Counted from the stretch's first letter, positions 39,871 through 50,172 are shown. The stretch: 64,000 nt of DNA from Agapetus fuscipes (GCA_951799405.1 OX637343.1:8060001-8124000); one strand, 5' to 3'. The notes: a model not told the origin generated them from the letters alone. Made by a program: numbers and translations.

Positions 39871-40378
39871 AAATACAAACATTTTAAAGAATGAAAAAAA
39901 CGGATTTTACTGACCGTGCAAAAGAGAAGAACGATTTTCTCTACGTTTCGTCGGAGTCATATCCGACGTCTTCAGGAGACGTGTGTCCTCTATAAGGAGG
40001 AACCACGAACTGTTGAATTATTGTTGTTTGATCGAGGCCGAAGGTTGTAGGTATTTTTATTTTTATTAACCTTTGGAGATACATCCATAGATGTCGCTAT
40101 AGCCCCAGTTGGATGTATCCAGTCTATGGGTGTATCTCCGAAGGTTAATAAAAATAAAAATACCTACAACCTTCGGCCTCGATCAAACAACAATAATTCA
40201 ACAGTTCGTGGTTCCTCCTTATAGAGGACATACGTCTCCTGAAGACGTCGGATATGACTCCGACGAAACGTAGAGAAAATCGTTCTCCTCTTTTGCACGG
40301 TCAGCAAAATCCGTTTTTTTCATTCTTTAAAATGCCTAACGACCGTAATCATAATTTAGAATCTTTAAATACAAACAT
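39871..40378. mobile_element. Large palindrome (arms of about 215 bp) with a 12-bp direct flank
   Basis: Inverted arms span 39880-40334, almost perfect, around a loop near 40090-40125. Both arms carry CTGAAGA, C, GTCGG, loop, CCGAC, GAAACG (plus strand at 40239-40270, minus strand at 39973-39942). AAATACAAACAT occurs as a direct repeat at 39871-39882 and 40367-40378. It lies in the hAT 5' region. Confidence 0.75.
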
Positions 40379-40659
40379 ATTAGATGTATATAAATAAATA
40401 AAATCTATTGTTAGGATTAGACTCCCAGCGCCATCTGTTGGTAACACTAGGATGGCAACAGATGGCGCTGGTAGTCCACGAAAGATCCACGTGTTTCGAG
40501 ACGTTTCTTTACGCTTCGAGATAATTCTCGCTAGAATGCGATGGCAGTTGCCGCGTGACGTAAGTCACGCGTGGTCATGTCTGCTGTTTAGTTGTTTGAA
40601 GAGCGCGAACCACTTGTTTTATAAGTTGTTATTGTGTGAGTGAGTTGTTATAATTGAAA

Positions 40660-42492
40660 ATGGATAAATTCCTGAAAAGATCATCAGAACCATCAACGTC
40701 CAGCGGGAGTAGTGGAATAAAGAAAAATCGTCTTTATGACGACATTTATTTAAAATTTGGGTTTACTGTGATTGACAGTAAACCGCAATGCGTAATTTGC
40801 TTTGAAATTTTGTCAAGAGAAAGCATGAAGCCATCGAAGTTGGCACGCCACCTAAACACAAAACATCCTAATGAAAAACATAAACCCGTGGAATTTTTTG
40901 AGCGAAAATTAAAAGCTCTTGAACGTCAAAAAACTGCCAAAGGACAAATGTCCAACCTGAATGATAAAGCGCTGCTCGCTAGTTATCGAGTAGCTTTTCG
41001 TGTGGCTAAAGCAGGGAAACCTCACACTGTTGCCGAAAATTTGATTTTGCCAGCGGTTTTAGATATAGCAGAGATTATGTTTGGCAAGCAAGAGGTCGAA
41101 AAGCTCAAAAGTATACCTCTCTCTGACAATACCATTCAACGCAGGATAAGCAATATGGCGACTGATGTTCGCGATCAAGTCATAGAAAAAATAAAGAAAA
41201 GTTCTTTTGTATCCTTGCAATTTGATGAATTAACGGATATTGCGAGTTGTGCGCAATTTGTAGCTTTTGTGCGTTTTGAATCCGATGAAATGATAATGGA
41301 AGAAATACTATTTTGCAAGGCACTTCCCAAAAATACTACAGGTCAATGCTTGCATGACATGTTCCTTGAAGCAACGCAAGATATGAATATCGATTGGGCA
41401 CAAAAATGCATTGCTATTTGTAGTGACGGAGAAAAAGCCATGACTGGTGCGAAGAGTGGATTTATTGCTAGACTGAAAGAACAGATGCCAAACGCTTTTT
41501 GGATGCATTGCTTTCTCCATCGCCAAGCTCTTGCAGCCAAATCCTTACCGCAAGAATACAGTCAAGTTCTTCATATTATTATTAACATTTTAAATTCTAT
41601 TAAAGGAAAAGCGTTGCAGACTCGATTGTTTCGAGTCATTTGTGAAGATATGGGGACACTACACCGTAATTTGCTTTACCATACAGAGGTTAGGTGGTTA
41701 TCAAAAGGCAAAGTACTGACCAGAGTTATGGAACTTCGCGCTGAACTATTAGTATATTTACAGCAAGCCAAGTCACATTACTCTGAATTCATTTCTGACC
41801 CGGAATTCCTTTTAAAATTGGCTTTTATTTCTGACTTATTTGAACATTTAAATAATTTGAATAAAAGTCTTCAAGGGCGTGATGAAAATGTCATTAAAGC
41901 AAAAGACAAACTCCATGGCTTTATAAAAAAAATTGAATTGTGGTCATCATCTATAAATCAAGGCAACTTTGATTCATTTTCGTCCACACATTCTTTCATT
42001 GAAGAAGTCGGAAGCGAGATCAACATCAACTCATATATATCTGGTATGAAGATGGTGTTACATAATTTGAAGAAAGAATTGTGTCATTACTTCTCACTGC
42101 AAGAGATATCGGATAACACTGGGCAAAGATGGATCCTTAATCCGTTTTTAAATGCAGCTATAAACGAGGCAAATTTAGCAACTAAGCTCAAAAAGAATCT
42201 GCTGGAACTATCTGCCGATGGGATGTTACACTTGGAATTCAAGTCTGAAAACTTGGATACGTTTTGGTTAAAAAGAAAAACAGAATACCCGGAATTAACA
42301 ACCGAGGCTTTGAAGTGTTTGATTCCATTTTCTACCTCGTACTTGTGCGAGTTGGCATTTTCATCAATGGCGCGAATAAAATGCAAACTAAGAAATCGCT
42401 TACATTTGGAAAACGATTTAATACTTAATGTGGCAAAAACGGATCCACGATGGGAGAAAATTGCAGAAACTCAAGCACAATCTTCACATTAA
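40660..42492 (+). CDS. hAT transposase (ZBED-type), 610 residues, intact
   Basis: This is the cut-and-paste enzyme of the surrounding element. The chosen ATG at 40660 gives MDKFLKRSS, a start common to this transposase group. A BED-type zinc finger follows at about residues 45-75 (CVICFEIL, then LARHLNTKHP: C-x2-C and H-x4-H). The RNase H-like core shows SLQFDELTDI, CSDGEKAMTG (second acidic region) and MHCFLHRQALAAK. The C-terminal hAT dimerisation region has the conserved CLIPFSTSYLCELAFSSMARI and KCKLRNRL. The length fits the family. No stop or frameshift. A domesticated gene is possible, but the TIRs and target duplication argue for an ordinary transposon. Confidence 0.92.
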   Translation: MDKFLKRSSEPSTSSGSSGIKKNRLYDDIYLKFGFTVIDSKPQCVICFEILSRESMKPSKLARHLNTKHPNEKHKPVEFFERKLKALERQKTAKGQMSNLNDKALLASYRVAFRVAKAGKPHTVAENLILPAVLDIAEIMFGKQEVEKLKSIPLSDNTIQRRISNMATDVRDQVIEKIKKSSFVSLQFDELTDIASCAQFVAFVRFESDEMIMEEILFCKALPKNTTGQCLHDMFLEATQDMNIDWAQKCIAICSDGEKAMTGAKSGFIARLKEQMPNAFWMHCFLHRQALAAKSLPQEYSQVLHIIINILNSIKGKALQTRLFRVICEDMGTLHRNLLYHTEVRWLSKGKVLTRVMELRAELLVYLQQAKSHYSEFISDPEFLLKLAFISDLFEHLNNLNKSLQGRDENVIKAKDKLHGFIKKIELWSSSINQGNFDSFSSTHSFIEEVGSEININSYISGMKMVLHNLKKELCHYFSLQEISDNTGQRWILNPFLNAAINEANLATKLKKNLLELSADGMLHLEFKSENLDTFWLKRKTEYPELTTEALKCLIPFSTSYLCELAFSSMARIKCKLRNRLHLENDLILNVAKTDPRWEKIAETQAQSSH

Positions 42493-42798
42493 AATGAACG
42501 AAGATAAGCAAGCACAGATGTAATTATTTTCTATTTAAACACATTTTTTATATTTCTTTTCTTTGTAATAACATGTTTTGAACTAGCATTTTCCGGACTT
42601 GTATGATTGATTATAGGGAAATTTTGTTAAATATAATAATTTCAGCTCTTATCGACTTTTTATTAAAGTCTTACAAATTATATGTTGTATAAAAAAACTG
42701 AAGTTTTCTCGACCTCTCGCGACCCCCCTACAGAGGCTCCGCGACCCCCCAGGGGGTCGCGACCCACAGGTTGAAAAACACTGATTTAAAGAAAGGAC

Positions 42799-42912
42799 CC
42801 TCATTTCAGTGGTTGGCGTAAGGCCGCCTCCCGAATCGCCATATGTGACACCTTCGGCGATAACGGGGGCAAGAAGTTGCACTATATCCTATATATGTAG
42901 CTTAGTTGCGTT
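42799..42912 (+). repeat. SINE-A 3' part
   Basis: TCAGTGGTTGGCGTAAGGCC to TATGTAGCTTAGTTGCG. The hAT element inserted just before it. Confidence 0.75.
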
Positions 42913-42949
42913 TTTTGCGGAGTAAGAGAGAGAGAGAAGATTGCACCGA

Positions 42950-43260
42950 ACTAAGTTGCGCATAGAGTATAACTTCTTACCGTGTTGTCCCCGAAGGAGT
43001 CGCATATAGCGTGTGGGATTTATTTATTTTAATAGCTTAAGGAGCTGGACTTACGCTTCTGTTGAAGTGGATGTTTCCCAGCTCCTGAGAGAGCTGGATG
43101 GCTAGTACTCATTTCTTGTGAAGGCTGAGTAAGCCTGTCCGGTTTTTTTTTGGGTTTGAAATTGACACCAAGACGAGAACTCATTTCTGTCACCCTCGGT
43201 GGGTATCGAGCCTTAGCCCTCAGCATAGAATGCAATCACTGTACCAACTGAGCTGCAGCA
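42950..43260 (-). repeat. SINE-A copy, reverse, near full length
   Basis: CTAAGTTGCGCATAGAGTAT through to the head (reversed CAGCTCAGTTGGTACAGTGA and GGCTCGATACCCACCGAGGG). Confidence 0.85.
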
Positions 43261-43439
43261 CGTAATACGTAAATGCTTAATGATACAAGAGTTGAAGTAG
43301 TGGATGAACATATATTTATGTCAATTACCCAGTATTAATTGTTTATTCAGTAGCAGAGCTGCAGGCAACGATATCTAGTCTGAACTATTCTCTATGCGCG
43401 AAAAATCTAAAAATTAATGCAAGCTAGACGAAAGTTTTG

Positions 43440-43830
43440 ATTTTTTAAAGGAAGGAAGAGAGGGAAGAATGCTCGTTTATGCTTTATCGGAGAAAAGTTG
43501 AAATAGTAGATAAATTAAAATATTTGGAAGTACGTTTGAGGAAAATGGAAAAATGACGAGAGAAATTGAGAAAAGGGTGTGTGAGGGAAAGCAAGTGGTA
43601 GGTGCGATAGGAAGAATTGCAAGAATCAAGCGGCTGACGATGGATTTGAGAATGTCGGTAGGTACATAATGGCATATTGTTAATTGTTATCGACATTGAT
43701 GTATGGAAGTGATGCATCGACTACGAATTATAGCGGTTGCGGAAGGAGTAAATTATCTACGGTGGAAATGAAACAAAACACTTGAAAAGTGTGACAGAAA
43801 AAACTCCGAGATAGAAAAAAATAATAAATT
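43440..43830 (+). pseudogene. RTE LINE C-terminal fragment, decayed
   Basis: The translation shows NGKMTREIEKRVCEGKQVVG, GAIGRIARIKRL and VEMK..., parallel to 4268-4480, with several stops. Confidence 0.7.
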
Positions 43831-43838
43831 TGCATACA

Positions 43839-43905
43839 ATCTAAGTTGCATATATATATTTAAATTTAACATTAATATTAAATGCATGCCCCTAAGTATG
43901 GGTAC
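43839..43905 (+). repeat. Rep245 fragment, forward
   Basis: CAATCTAAGTTGCATATATA to AAATGCATGCCCCTAAG only. Confidence 0.65.
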
Positions 43906-44317
43906 ACATGACATTGTATGGGTACACAGAGAGAAAATTGGCAAAGTGACCCGATTTTTCTTGAACTAAGAGTACAATGGGAAATTACTCCTGATTAACT
44001 TTAATGATTAACTTAATTATAAACACGTATTTAGTAAAGGTGATGGAGTGGCATTTACAAATACTACTAAATGAACGACACTTTTATTTGATTGTTTTTC
44101 CCCAATTCGCTCCCCTGTTTTTTCATCGCACAAGTAGGTACTTACTAAGGATGGTTTGTTTATGCAGTAGAACCTCAACATTCGAACTATAATTCGTTAA
44201 AAAAATACTCGGCAAACGAGACGTAAGTATTATAACTGTAACTCTGTGATTACTTTACAAATGATTATTTATTTGAAGATCTTGTTATTTATAAAATGGA
44301 TAAAGTATATCGATCCC

Positions 44318-44470
44318 GAATAAGTGACATATTAAGCTAACATGGGTTTCTCAGATAAATGCACCTTTTTTTTCTACGAGAGAAAACACTAAAAGAGAGT
44401 AAAAAATCTGTAGTTTAGAATTTTTGTCATGAGCACTTCGTTATGGTTGGTTCACTTACCATGAGAAATT
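44318..44470 (-). repeat. Mite235 fragment
   Basis: GAATAAGTGACATATTAAGC, GGGTTTCTCAGATAAATGCA, GAGAGAAAACACT and GTTCACTTACCATGAGAA align with the reverse of the complete copy. Confidence 0.7.
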
Positions 44471-44738
44471 CTATAATCTATGAAGTTGCAAAGATGTATT
44501 AACATTCAAAACTCATATCAAATGCATGTCCACAAACAGACACGTGTAACTTCGCGCTTAAAAATGCTGAAAGTGCACTTATACACCAAACCTCAAATGA
44601 ACATAAACCCTGCAACTTTTGCCGACCTTCCCTGAAACAGGGGTGACATTGGCAAAGTGAACCATTGTTTTTACAGTATGGGTTCACTTTACCAATGTCA
44701 CCCCTGTTTCAGGGAAGGTCGGCAAAAGTTGCAGGGTT
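44470..44738 (+). repeat. Rep245 copy joined to its own inverted core
   Basis: A forward copy (44470-44680) is followed at once by an inverted piece (44681-44738). Bases near 44610-44660 and 44681-44738 form an almost perfect hairpin of about 55 bp around CCCTGAAACAGGGG and its complement. Confidence 0.85.
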
Positions 44739-44841
44739 AAACCCAATAAAATGCTTAGTCAGCAATTGTTCAGTTTTATCTGTAAGGTGGCGACATATTA
44801 AAAAAAAATTAAACAAAAAGTAACGCAAGAAAACACAACTG

Positions 44842-45030
44842 CTATACACATGTGGTGCAAGTTCTTCCCGCGTTGTCTCCGAAGGGGTCGCGTATGGCGT
44901 TTGGAACCTACCAACGACTTCACTGAAAGTGAGTATTTCCTGGTTCCCGAGAGAGCTGGTTATCATTTCTTCAAAAGGCTGAGTAAAAATTGCCGGTATT
45001 TTGATATGGGTTTGAAGTTAACACCAAAAC
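44842..45030 (-). repeat. SINE-A copy, reverse, headless
   Basis: CGCGTTGTCTCCGAAGGGGT and GAGAGAGCTGGTTATCATTT. It stops in the GGGTTTGAAGTTAACACC region. Confidence 0.75.
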
Positions 45031-46020
45031 AATTTCGTACAGCTCAAAAATTCGTTGATTACAACGAGCGAAAGTTGAGGTTATTCAGTACTTACTCATA
45101 TTTACGCTACACTGCATACGGCAGGTGCCAGTTCTCTACTAGAACTTAGCGAAGCGGCTCGACTGGCTGTGTGTGTACGGACCCAATACAGTCGAGACGA
45201 GCCTGCCGGGGTAAAAACAACTAAAACTAACCAAAAACGCTCTCGCAGTGTAGACTAATATACCTACCTGGGAAAAAATAAATTAAATAGTAAATGTGGC
45301 AATAAAATAAGTGATGAAAATTTGAATTTGGAATAGTAAAAAACAAGTTTTAATCGCGCAAAAAAAAAAATATTGGTGTTTGAATTTGGAACAGTGTTAC
45401 ATGGTGTTTGAATATTTTAAATAAAAATATTAAATATTGTGATTTTTTAGATTTGCAACCGTTACATACCTACCATTTAATTAAAATAAAATCCATCTGA
45501 ATTTGAAATTGGAACATTCGTACGGCTTGCAGAGGGTACGTAAATAACCCTTTTGAATTTGGAACAGTGTTGCATTTAATCTAAATTTAAAAAAAAAAAA
45601 CTTATTAGGTAGGTGTGTATTTTAAATGCAAAACATGATACCCATTGTTTTGAATAATTTTGAAAACATTCTTTAGGTATTTGGTTATTTGAAATTGGAA
45701 AAGTGATTTAATATTTAAAATTAAGAGTGTGTCTACAATTTTTGGTGATGTTTTGAAACATGTTTTAACAGTAATTGTGATAAGTGACGTTTGTATGATT
45801 TAACACATGTTTAAGTGATCTATATTGTACTTGCATTGTTTCTGTGTGTGATTGAATGCCGGCATTGTTGTTTGCTATCGGTGAAATTGGATCGTAACAA
45901 TGAAATGATGGAGGGATAGAAAAAGAAACCCACTTTGTAAGTAAAACACATCTTTCTTTATTTTTACTGCAATATTTATGCTTATGTGAAAGTTAAAATA
46001 AAGTGAACCTTATTTTTCTT
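45031..46020. other. AT-rich stretch with recurring TTTGAATTTGGAACAGTG words
   Basis: At least five related words (near 45320, 45378, 45500, 45551 and 45690) indicate an old degenerate tandem repeat. No gene seen. Confidence 0.45.
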
Positions 46021-46023
46021 CCC

Positions 46024-46262
46024 ATCTATAATCTAATATGCCAAGAGATTTTTTAAAATTTACAAATCTTTATATTAAATGCAGCACGCGTAAGATCGCG
46101 CTTACAAATGCTGCATGTCTACTTAAAAATTAAAATCCAAACCTCAAATGAACATAAGCCCAGAAACTTTTGCCGACCTTCCCTGAAACAGGGGTGACAC
46201 TGGCAAAGTGAACCATTGTTTACAGTATGGGTATTCATCCTCATATCAACCTTTAAATCAAC
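46024..46262 (+). repeat. Rep245 copy, forward
   Basis: ATCTATAATCTAATATGCCA to CAACCTTTAAATCAACAAAA, with the core CCCTGAAACAGGGGTGACAC. Confidence 0.8.
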
Positions 46263-46592
46263 AAAACCATTCTAAACAAAATTATTTTCTTTTCATCTTA
46301 TGCCACAAATCGGACGCTTCGGGAAAACGTAGCGAGAATTTACACTATTTCTGTAGCTTAGCTGTGTTTCTTTCTTCATAAGAGTCACGTATATAGATTA
46401 ATTTTATAAACTATAATCTAAGTTGCAAGGATTTGTACTTATACATTTAAGAGTCAAAGAAGGATCCAATCTCAAGGTTTATTGAAACAAAACAGACTTT
46501 TTAAATGAAATTTCTTTGTTATTTCACTGAATTGGAAAGTAAAAATAATATAATTATTTATTTGTTGAGCGCTATTTTCGTGTAAATCACAC

Positions 46593-46802
46593 TTGGCTTG
46601 GTCTTTGCAATAGAAAGCGCCAATTCTCAATCAAGACCCAGTTTGTTGTAAGGCTGGATGGACCTTTCGTGACCGGTCGTTGTAAAGGCTCGTGATTTTT
46701 TCAACCCAGCGAAGAGAAAAATTTTGTGCTCCGCCGGGAATCGAACTCGGATCCTTTGGTTTACGAGTCCGTAGCGTAAACCACTAGACTGCAGACCTGT
46801 CA
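46593..46802 (-). repeat. SINE-B copy, reverse
   Basis: Body TTGGTCTTTGCAATAGAAAG (reversed family end), GACCGGTCGTTGTAAAGGCT and the head (reversed AGTCTAGTGGTTTACGCTAC). Confidence 0.8.
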
Positions 46803-47090
46803 ATTTAGGAACATAGGAATGGCGTCAGCTGAGGATATAGCGATGTCTATAAAATACATATATTTTAAGCTATTATATACTGGTAATATTTGTTACATTT
46901 TTTACGATAAATATATTATACAAACGTACATATATAGGTAAAAGAGAGTCGCACCCTTCGTAGTAATACCAGGTCAACCGCGGATTTTCAAAATTATTTT
47001 CTATTAAAAACCATGCATAAAATTTTCAATAATTCATTAAAAACAAAAAATAACAAAATCAAAGTAAGTATAGCGATTTTATACTCAATG
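46803..47090. other. No recognised feature
   Basis: AT-rich, with no gene or familiar repeat. Confidence 0.4.
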
Positions 47091-47094
47091 ATAG

Positions 47095-47245
47095 GACCAA
47101 ATTACCGAAATAGCGAATGAATGGGATATCCAGAGTCATAATTAAAGGAGAGCTTGTATGAAAAAGGTTATGATTCTGGATGAAATGAAAGAAGTATGGA
47201 AGGACCGAAAAAAATGACGGTTGATCTGTAATGCTGGCGTTTAAG
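47095..47245 (+). pseudogene. RTE LINE 3' remnant
   Basis: The translation IANEWDIQSHN, stop, then RACMKKVMILDEMKEVWKDR and RLICNAGV is the end of the ORF at 2154-2822. Confidence 0.75.
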
Positions 47246-47362
47246 GCTGAGGCTTGAAAAAAATATTTTTCACTTTTTTTTATAAATGTTTTGTAGGTTT
47301 TAATTTTTACTGTTTAATTGTTTTTTTGGTTTTATATACTTAAATGTAATTAATTGTTTGTA

Positions 47363-47607
47363 TTCCTTGACTTAAAGGGTCGTATGAGGCTGACCACCAA
47401 AACTGTAAAATATGTTCACTTTTTCAATGTCACCCCTATTTCAGGGAAGGTTGGCAAGAGTTGTAGGGCTTATGTTCATTTGAGATTGGGTTTTTACATT
47501 GTAGGTCCACATGCGGCATGTGTTAGCGCGAAATTATGCGTATCTGCTTGTGGGAATGCATTTAGTATGAATATTAAATGATACATATCTGTGTAACTTA
47601 GATTTAG
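47363..47607 (-). repeat. Rep245 copy, reverse, well preserved
   Basis: TTCCTTGACTTAAAGGGTCG to GTGTAACTTAGATTTAGATT. Confidence 0.85.
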
Positions 47608-47616
47608 ATTAGATTT

Positions 47617-47758
47617 TTAGACCCTCGAGAGCTGTGAAACCCCCCCTTCATCTGGCTCCACTTACCGGTAAAAGTAAGTTGGTTCCACGCGCCACATGCG
47701 ACCCTCTCGGGAAAAACGCGGCAAGAAGCTACACTATATGTGTAGCTTATAGCGTTAG
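47617..47758 (+). repeat. SINE-A 3' part
   Basis: CCCTCGAGAGCTGTGAAACC to TATGTGTAGCTTATAGCG. Confidence 0.75.
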
Positions 47759-47759
47759 C

Positions 47760-48058
47760 GTTTTTAAATACCCTCGGTTGGCAGGCTATCACCTCGTGGT
47801 CGCGATATATTTTATTCATGGGTTAATAGGTGAATGGCTCCAGGTCCCAATACAACATGCGACCATACCTACGCGCGAACATGCATACTGGCATCCAATA
47901 TAGCTGGGGGAACCTTGCGCGGTCCTGTGGAACCGGCGCACCTGTAAACTGGCAACTCATACCCAGCGCACTCCCCTCGCCTCGTGTTTTGATTGGTTTT
48001 AAGGAAATTGGTGTTAGAAACCTCCATCTTTCCTTTGTTCGCACACATGAACTGTTGT
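47760..48058. other. Comparatively GC-rich unassigned stretch
   Basis: Overlapping open frames occur on both strands, but none with a recognisable domain. It lies between two opposed SINE-A pieces and may be unique sequence. Confidence 0.4.
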
Positions 48059-48059
48059 A

Positions 48060-48352
48060 GAACGCAACTGAGGTACACATATAGGATACATTATTATTCT
48101 CCCCAACCGGATCGCATACGACGAGTGGAACCTATTTATTTTTACAGGTAATGAGAGGTTTGCCAACTTCCTAGGGGGCTTGTCCTCGTTTCTTGTGAGG
48201 GCTGAGTAAATCTCGTCGGTATTTTACTTTGGGTTTGAAACAAACACCGAAACGGGAAATCATTTATATGACACCCTGCCTCGGCGGGATTAAAACCCGA
48301 GCTCTCGGCATGAAATGCAAACACTCTACCAATTGAGCTATCGACCAGACTA
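48060..48352 (-). repeat. SINE-A copy, reverse, near full length
   Basis: From AACGCAACTGAGGTACACAT to the head (reversed GTCGATAGCTCAATTGGTAG, and CGGGTTTTAATCCCGCCGAG as B box). Confidence 0.85.
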
Positions 48353-48412
48353 ATTGTGAAATTATTTTTAATGCATTATTGCTCATAATATGAAATCATA
48401 GTCGACCGGTCT

Positions 48413-48553
48413 GTAGTCAAGTAGTTAACGTCATGGACTCGTAAAGCAAAGCTCCTTTACGTGTAAAAATAAATAGGTTCCACTCGCCATATGTAAAACC
48501 CTTCGGAGATAACGCGGCAACAAGTTGCAATGTATGTGTAGCTTAGCTGAGTT
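48413..48553 (+). repeat. SINE-B head joined to a SINE-A tail
   Basis: The head CGGTCTGTAGTCAAGTAGTT and ATGGACTCGTAAAGCAA belongs to SINE-B. From 48464 the sequence is SINE-A (AAAATAAATAGGTTCCACTC to GTGTAGCTTAGCTGAG). Either two truncated copies abut or template switching made a chimera. Confidence 0.65.
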
Positions 48554-49123
48554 TTATCCTAGATTCAAAACAATCTGACTTGACCAAATGACTCAATTCA
48601 TAATACATTTGAAATTCGAGCTCTCCATTCTAAAGTCGGATGCATTCTGTTGAGCCTATGTTGCCTTTACGGAGTAGTCGCCCCTGCTATTCATTTGTCC
48701 TTGCATCCTGTCGTTCACACTTGGCCGACCTCAGTGTCCTGCTTGTGGTATAAGAGGAAGAAGAAGAGGAACAGGTATAAGGTGTCATGGTCTGGCGGGC
48801 ATACACACATACATACCTCGAAACATATTTACATATGAAGTATATACGAACTAAAAAGAACTTGCTTAGTCATTTTAATATTTATTTATACTTTTTCGTG
48901 TCTTTAAGAAATATTAAAGTAGGTACTTTTTGTGTTATTCGTACACAGAAAATCCATGGCTCGTCCGCCTTGGCGCCTTTCAAAGCGATGATCTCTGGAT
49001 CTATAATGCAAGTTGCTATAATGTAAGTTGCAAAGATATATTGATATTGTTATGTTTACTGGGGCTCTCTTTAAATTAAGCTGCAAATATTTATTTTAAC
49101 ATAATTTATTAATTATATTTATA

Positions 49124-49452
49124 GTCCGGTCGATAGCTCAGTTGGTAGAGTGCTCGCATTCTACCCCGTAAGCTCGGGTTCGAATCCCACCGAGGAGGGT
49201 GTCAGAAATGATTTCCTATTTCGGTGTTTATTTCAAACCCCATAATAAAAATACCGGCAAGGTTTACTCAGCCTTCACAAGAAATGAGTACCAGCCCCCT
49301 CGGAAGCTGGGAAACCCCCACCTCAACTGAAGTGGTTGGCGTGAGGCCGACCCCCTTACCTGTAAAAATAAATAGGTTCAACTCGCCACATGCGACCCCT
49401 TCGGGGATAACGCGGCAAGAAGTTACACTATATGTGTAGCTTAGTTGCGTTT
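49124..49452 (+). repeat. SINE-A reference copy, full length
   Basis: The head CCGGTCGATAGCTCAGTTGG with an intact A box, and the B box GGGTTCGAATCCCACCGAGG. The body has TCAACTGAAGTGGTTGGCGT and GGGGATAACGCGGCAAGAAG, and the end is GTGTAGCTTAGTTGCGTTTT. About 330 bp. The tRNA of origin is not determined. Confidence 0.9.
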
Positions 49453-50110
49453 TGTGGAAGGTTATCTGTTTCCGAAAAAGCAGGTAAACTTTATTGCGAC
49501 GTAAATACGTGGGATATTATTCCTTTTAATATAGTAGATGCTGAGAGAGCTTTTGTCATTGTTGGCCAGTGCCTAGGTGAGTGGTTTGCTAAATGCCTTA
49601 CTCGTATATAGGCTTTTAATTGGCTATTTGACTCACTCCTTGTGATGAATGGCTTTCGATAAAAGAGGCACCGAAATACGAAGAATTAATAAAAATGTCG
49701 GTCATTGAGGTATTCCGCTTGTCTTGATTAACTTTATAATTAACTTATTACGTTCATTAATCATTAATAATACACAAGATTAACTGATAGCAGTTAATGT
49801 GTGGACTTTTTAAAGTGGATGGATATAAAGTCCAAAGACTCTAACGGTGTTATTCTCAAACAGCAAAGCCATGGCTCACCCGCAGCCTAAACTGAAAATT
49901 ATGTACAAAAAAAAACGATGATCCCTAGATCAGCCATGGATCAAATGCGTTGTGAATAACGATGACAGCTGTAAGATGACAGCTTCATAGTTTTTCGACT
50001 ATAAAAATTAGTATAATAACAAAATGATGTACTTACACTGAATGAATGAGGTCTGCACGTGAATTGATGTTGTCGCCCGGCCGTGGTTCTAGGGAAAAGT
50101 CAAACAAATA
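49453..50110. other. No gene recognised
   Basis: Contains the word pair AGCCATGGCTCACCCGC (near 49868) and CAGCCATGGATCAAATGCG (near 49932). A related CCATGGCTCGTCCGCC lies near 48954. Confidence 0.4.
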
Positions 50111-50112
50111 TT

Positions 50113-50172
50113 TTCTTATTAGTTGCTAATGTTGGCAGTCCCATGCAAGGCTTGCGACTGCCAACATTAGCA
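50113..50172. repeat. Strong short hairpin
   Basis: GCTAATGTTGGCAGTC and GACTGCCAACATTAGC form a perfect 16-bp stem around a short, self-complementary loop (GCAAGGCTTGC). More palindromic words (ACGGACCGGTCC) follow up to the SINE-B head. Confidence 0.75.

Larger units (their letters stand above)
39663..42783 (+). mobile_element. Complete hAT transposon with intact transposase, 3121 bp
   Basis: Ends CAGTGTTTTTCAACCTTTTT and, reversed, CAGTGTTTTTCAACCTGTGG. Both lead into GACCCCCC-rich subterminal sequence. The perfect 8-bp duplication ATTTAAAG lies outside. CAGTGTTTTTCAACC-type ends are typical of the hAT group related to vertebrate ZBED5/SCAND3-like genes. One uninterrupted ORF lies inside (40660-42492), and a palindromic element (39880-40334) sits in the 5' part. 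Intact ends, duplication and ORF together point to recent activity. Confidence 0.92.

Noticed and set aside
40452..40643. Small frame just before the hAT transposase as an extra exon
   Set aside because: No splice signals link it to 40660, and the transposase is complete from its own ATG.
39663..42783. Domesticated transposase gene
   Set aside because: Intact terminal repeats and a perfect 8-bp duplication show an ordinary transposon; domesticated copies usually lose these.
49124..49200. tRNA gene suggested by intact A and B boxes
   Set aside because: The tRNA-like head is followed by the constant SINE-A body, the pattern recurs many times in the window, and no proper acceptor stem can be closed by eye.
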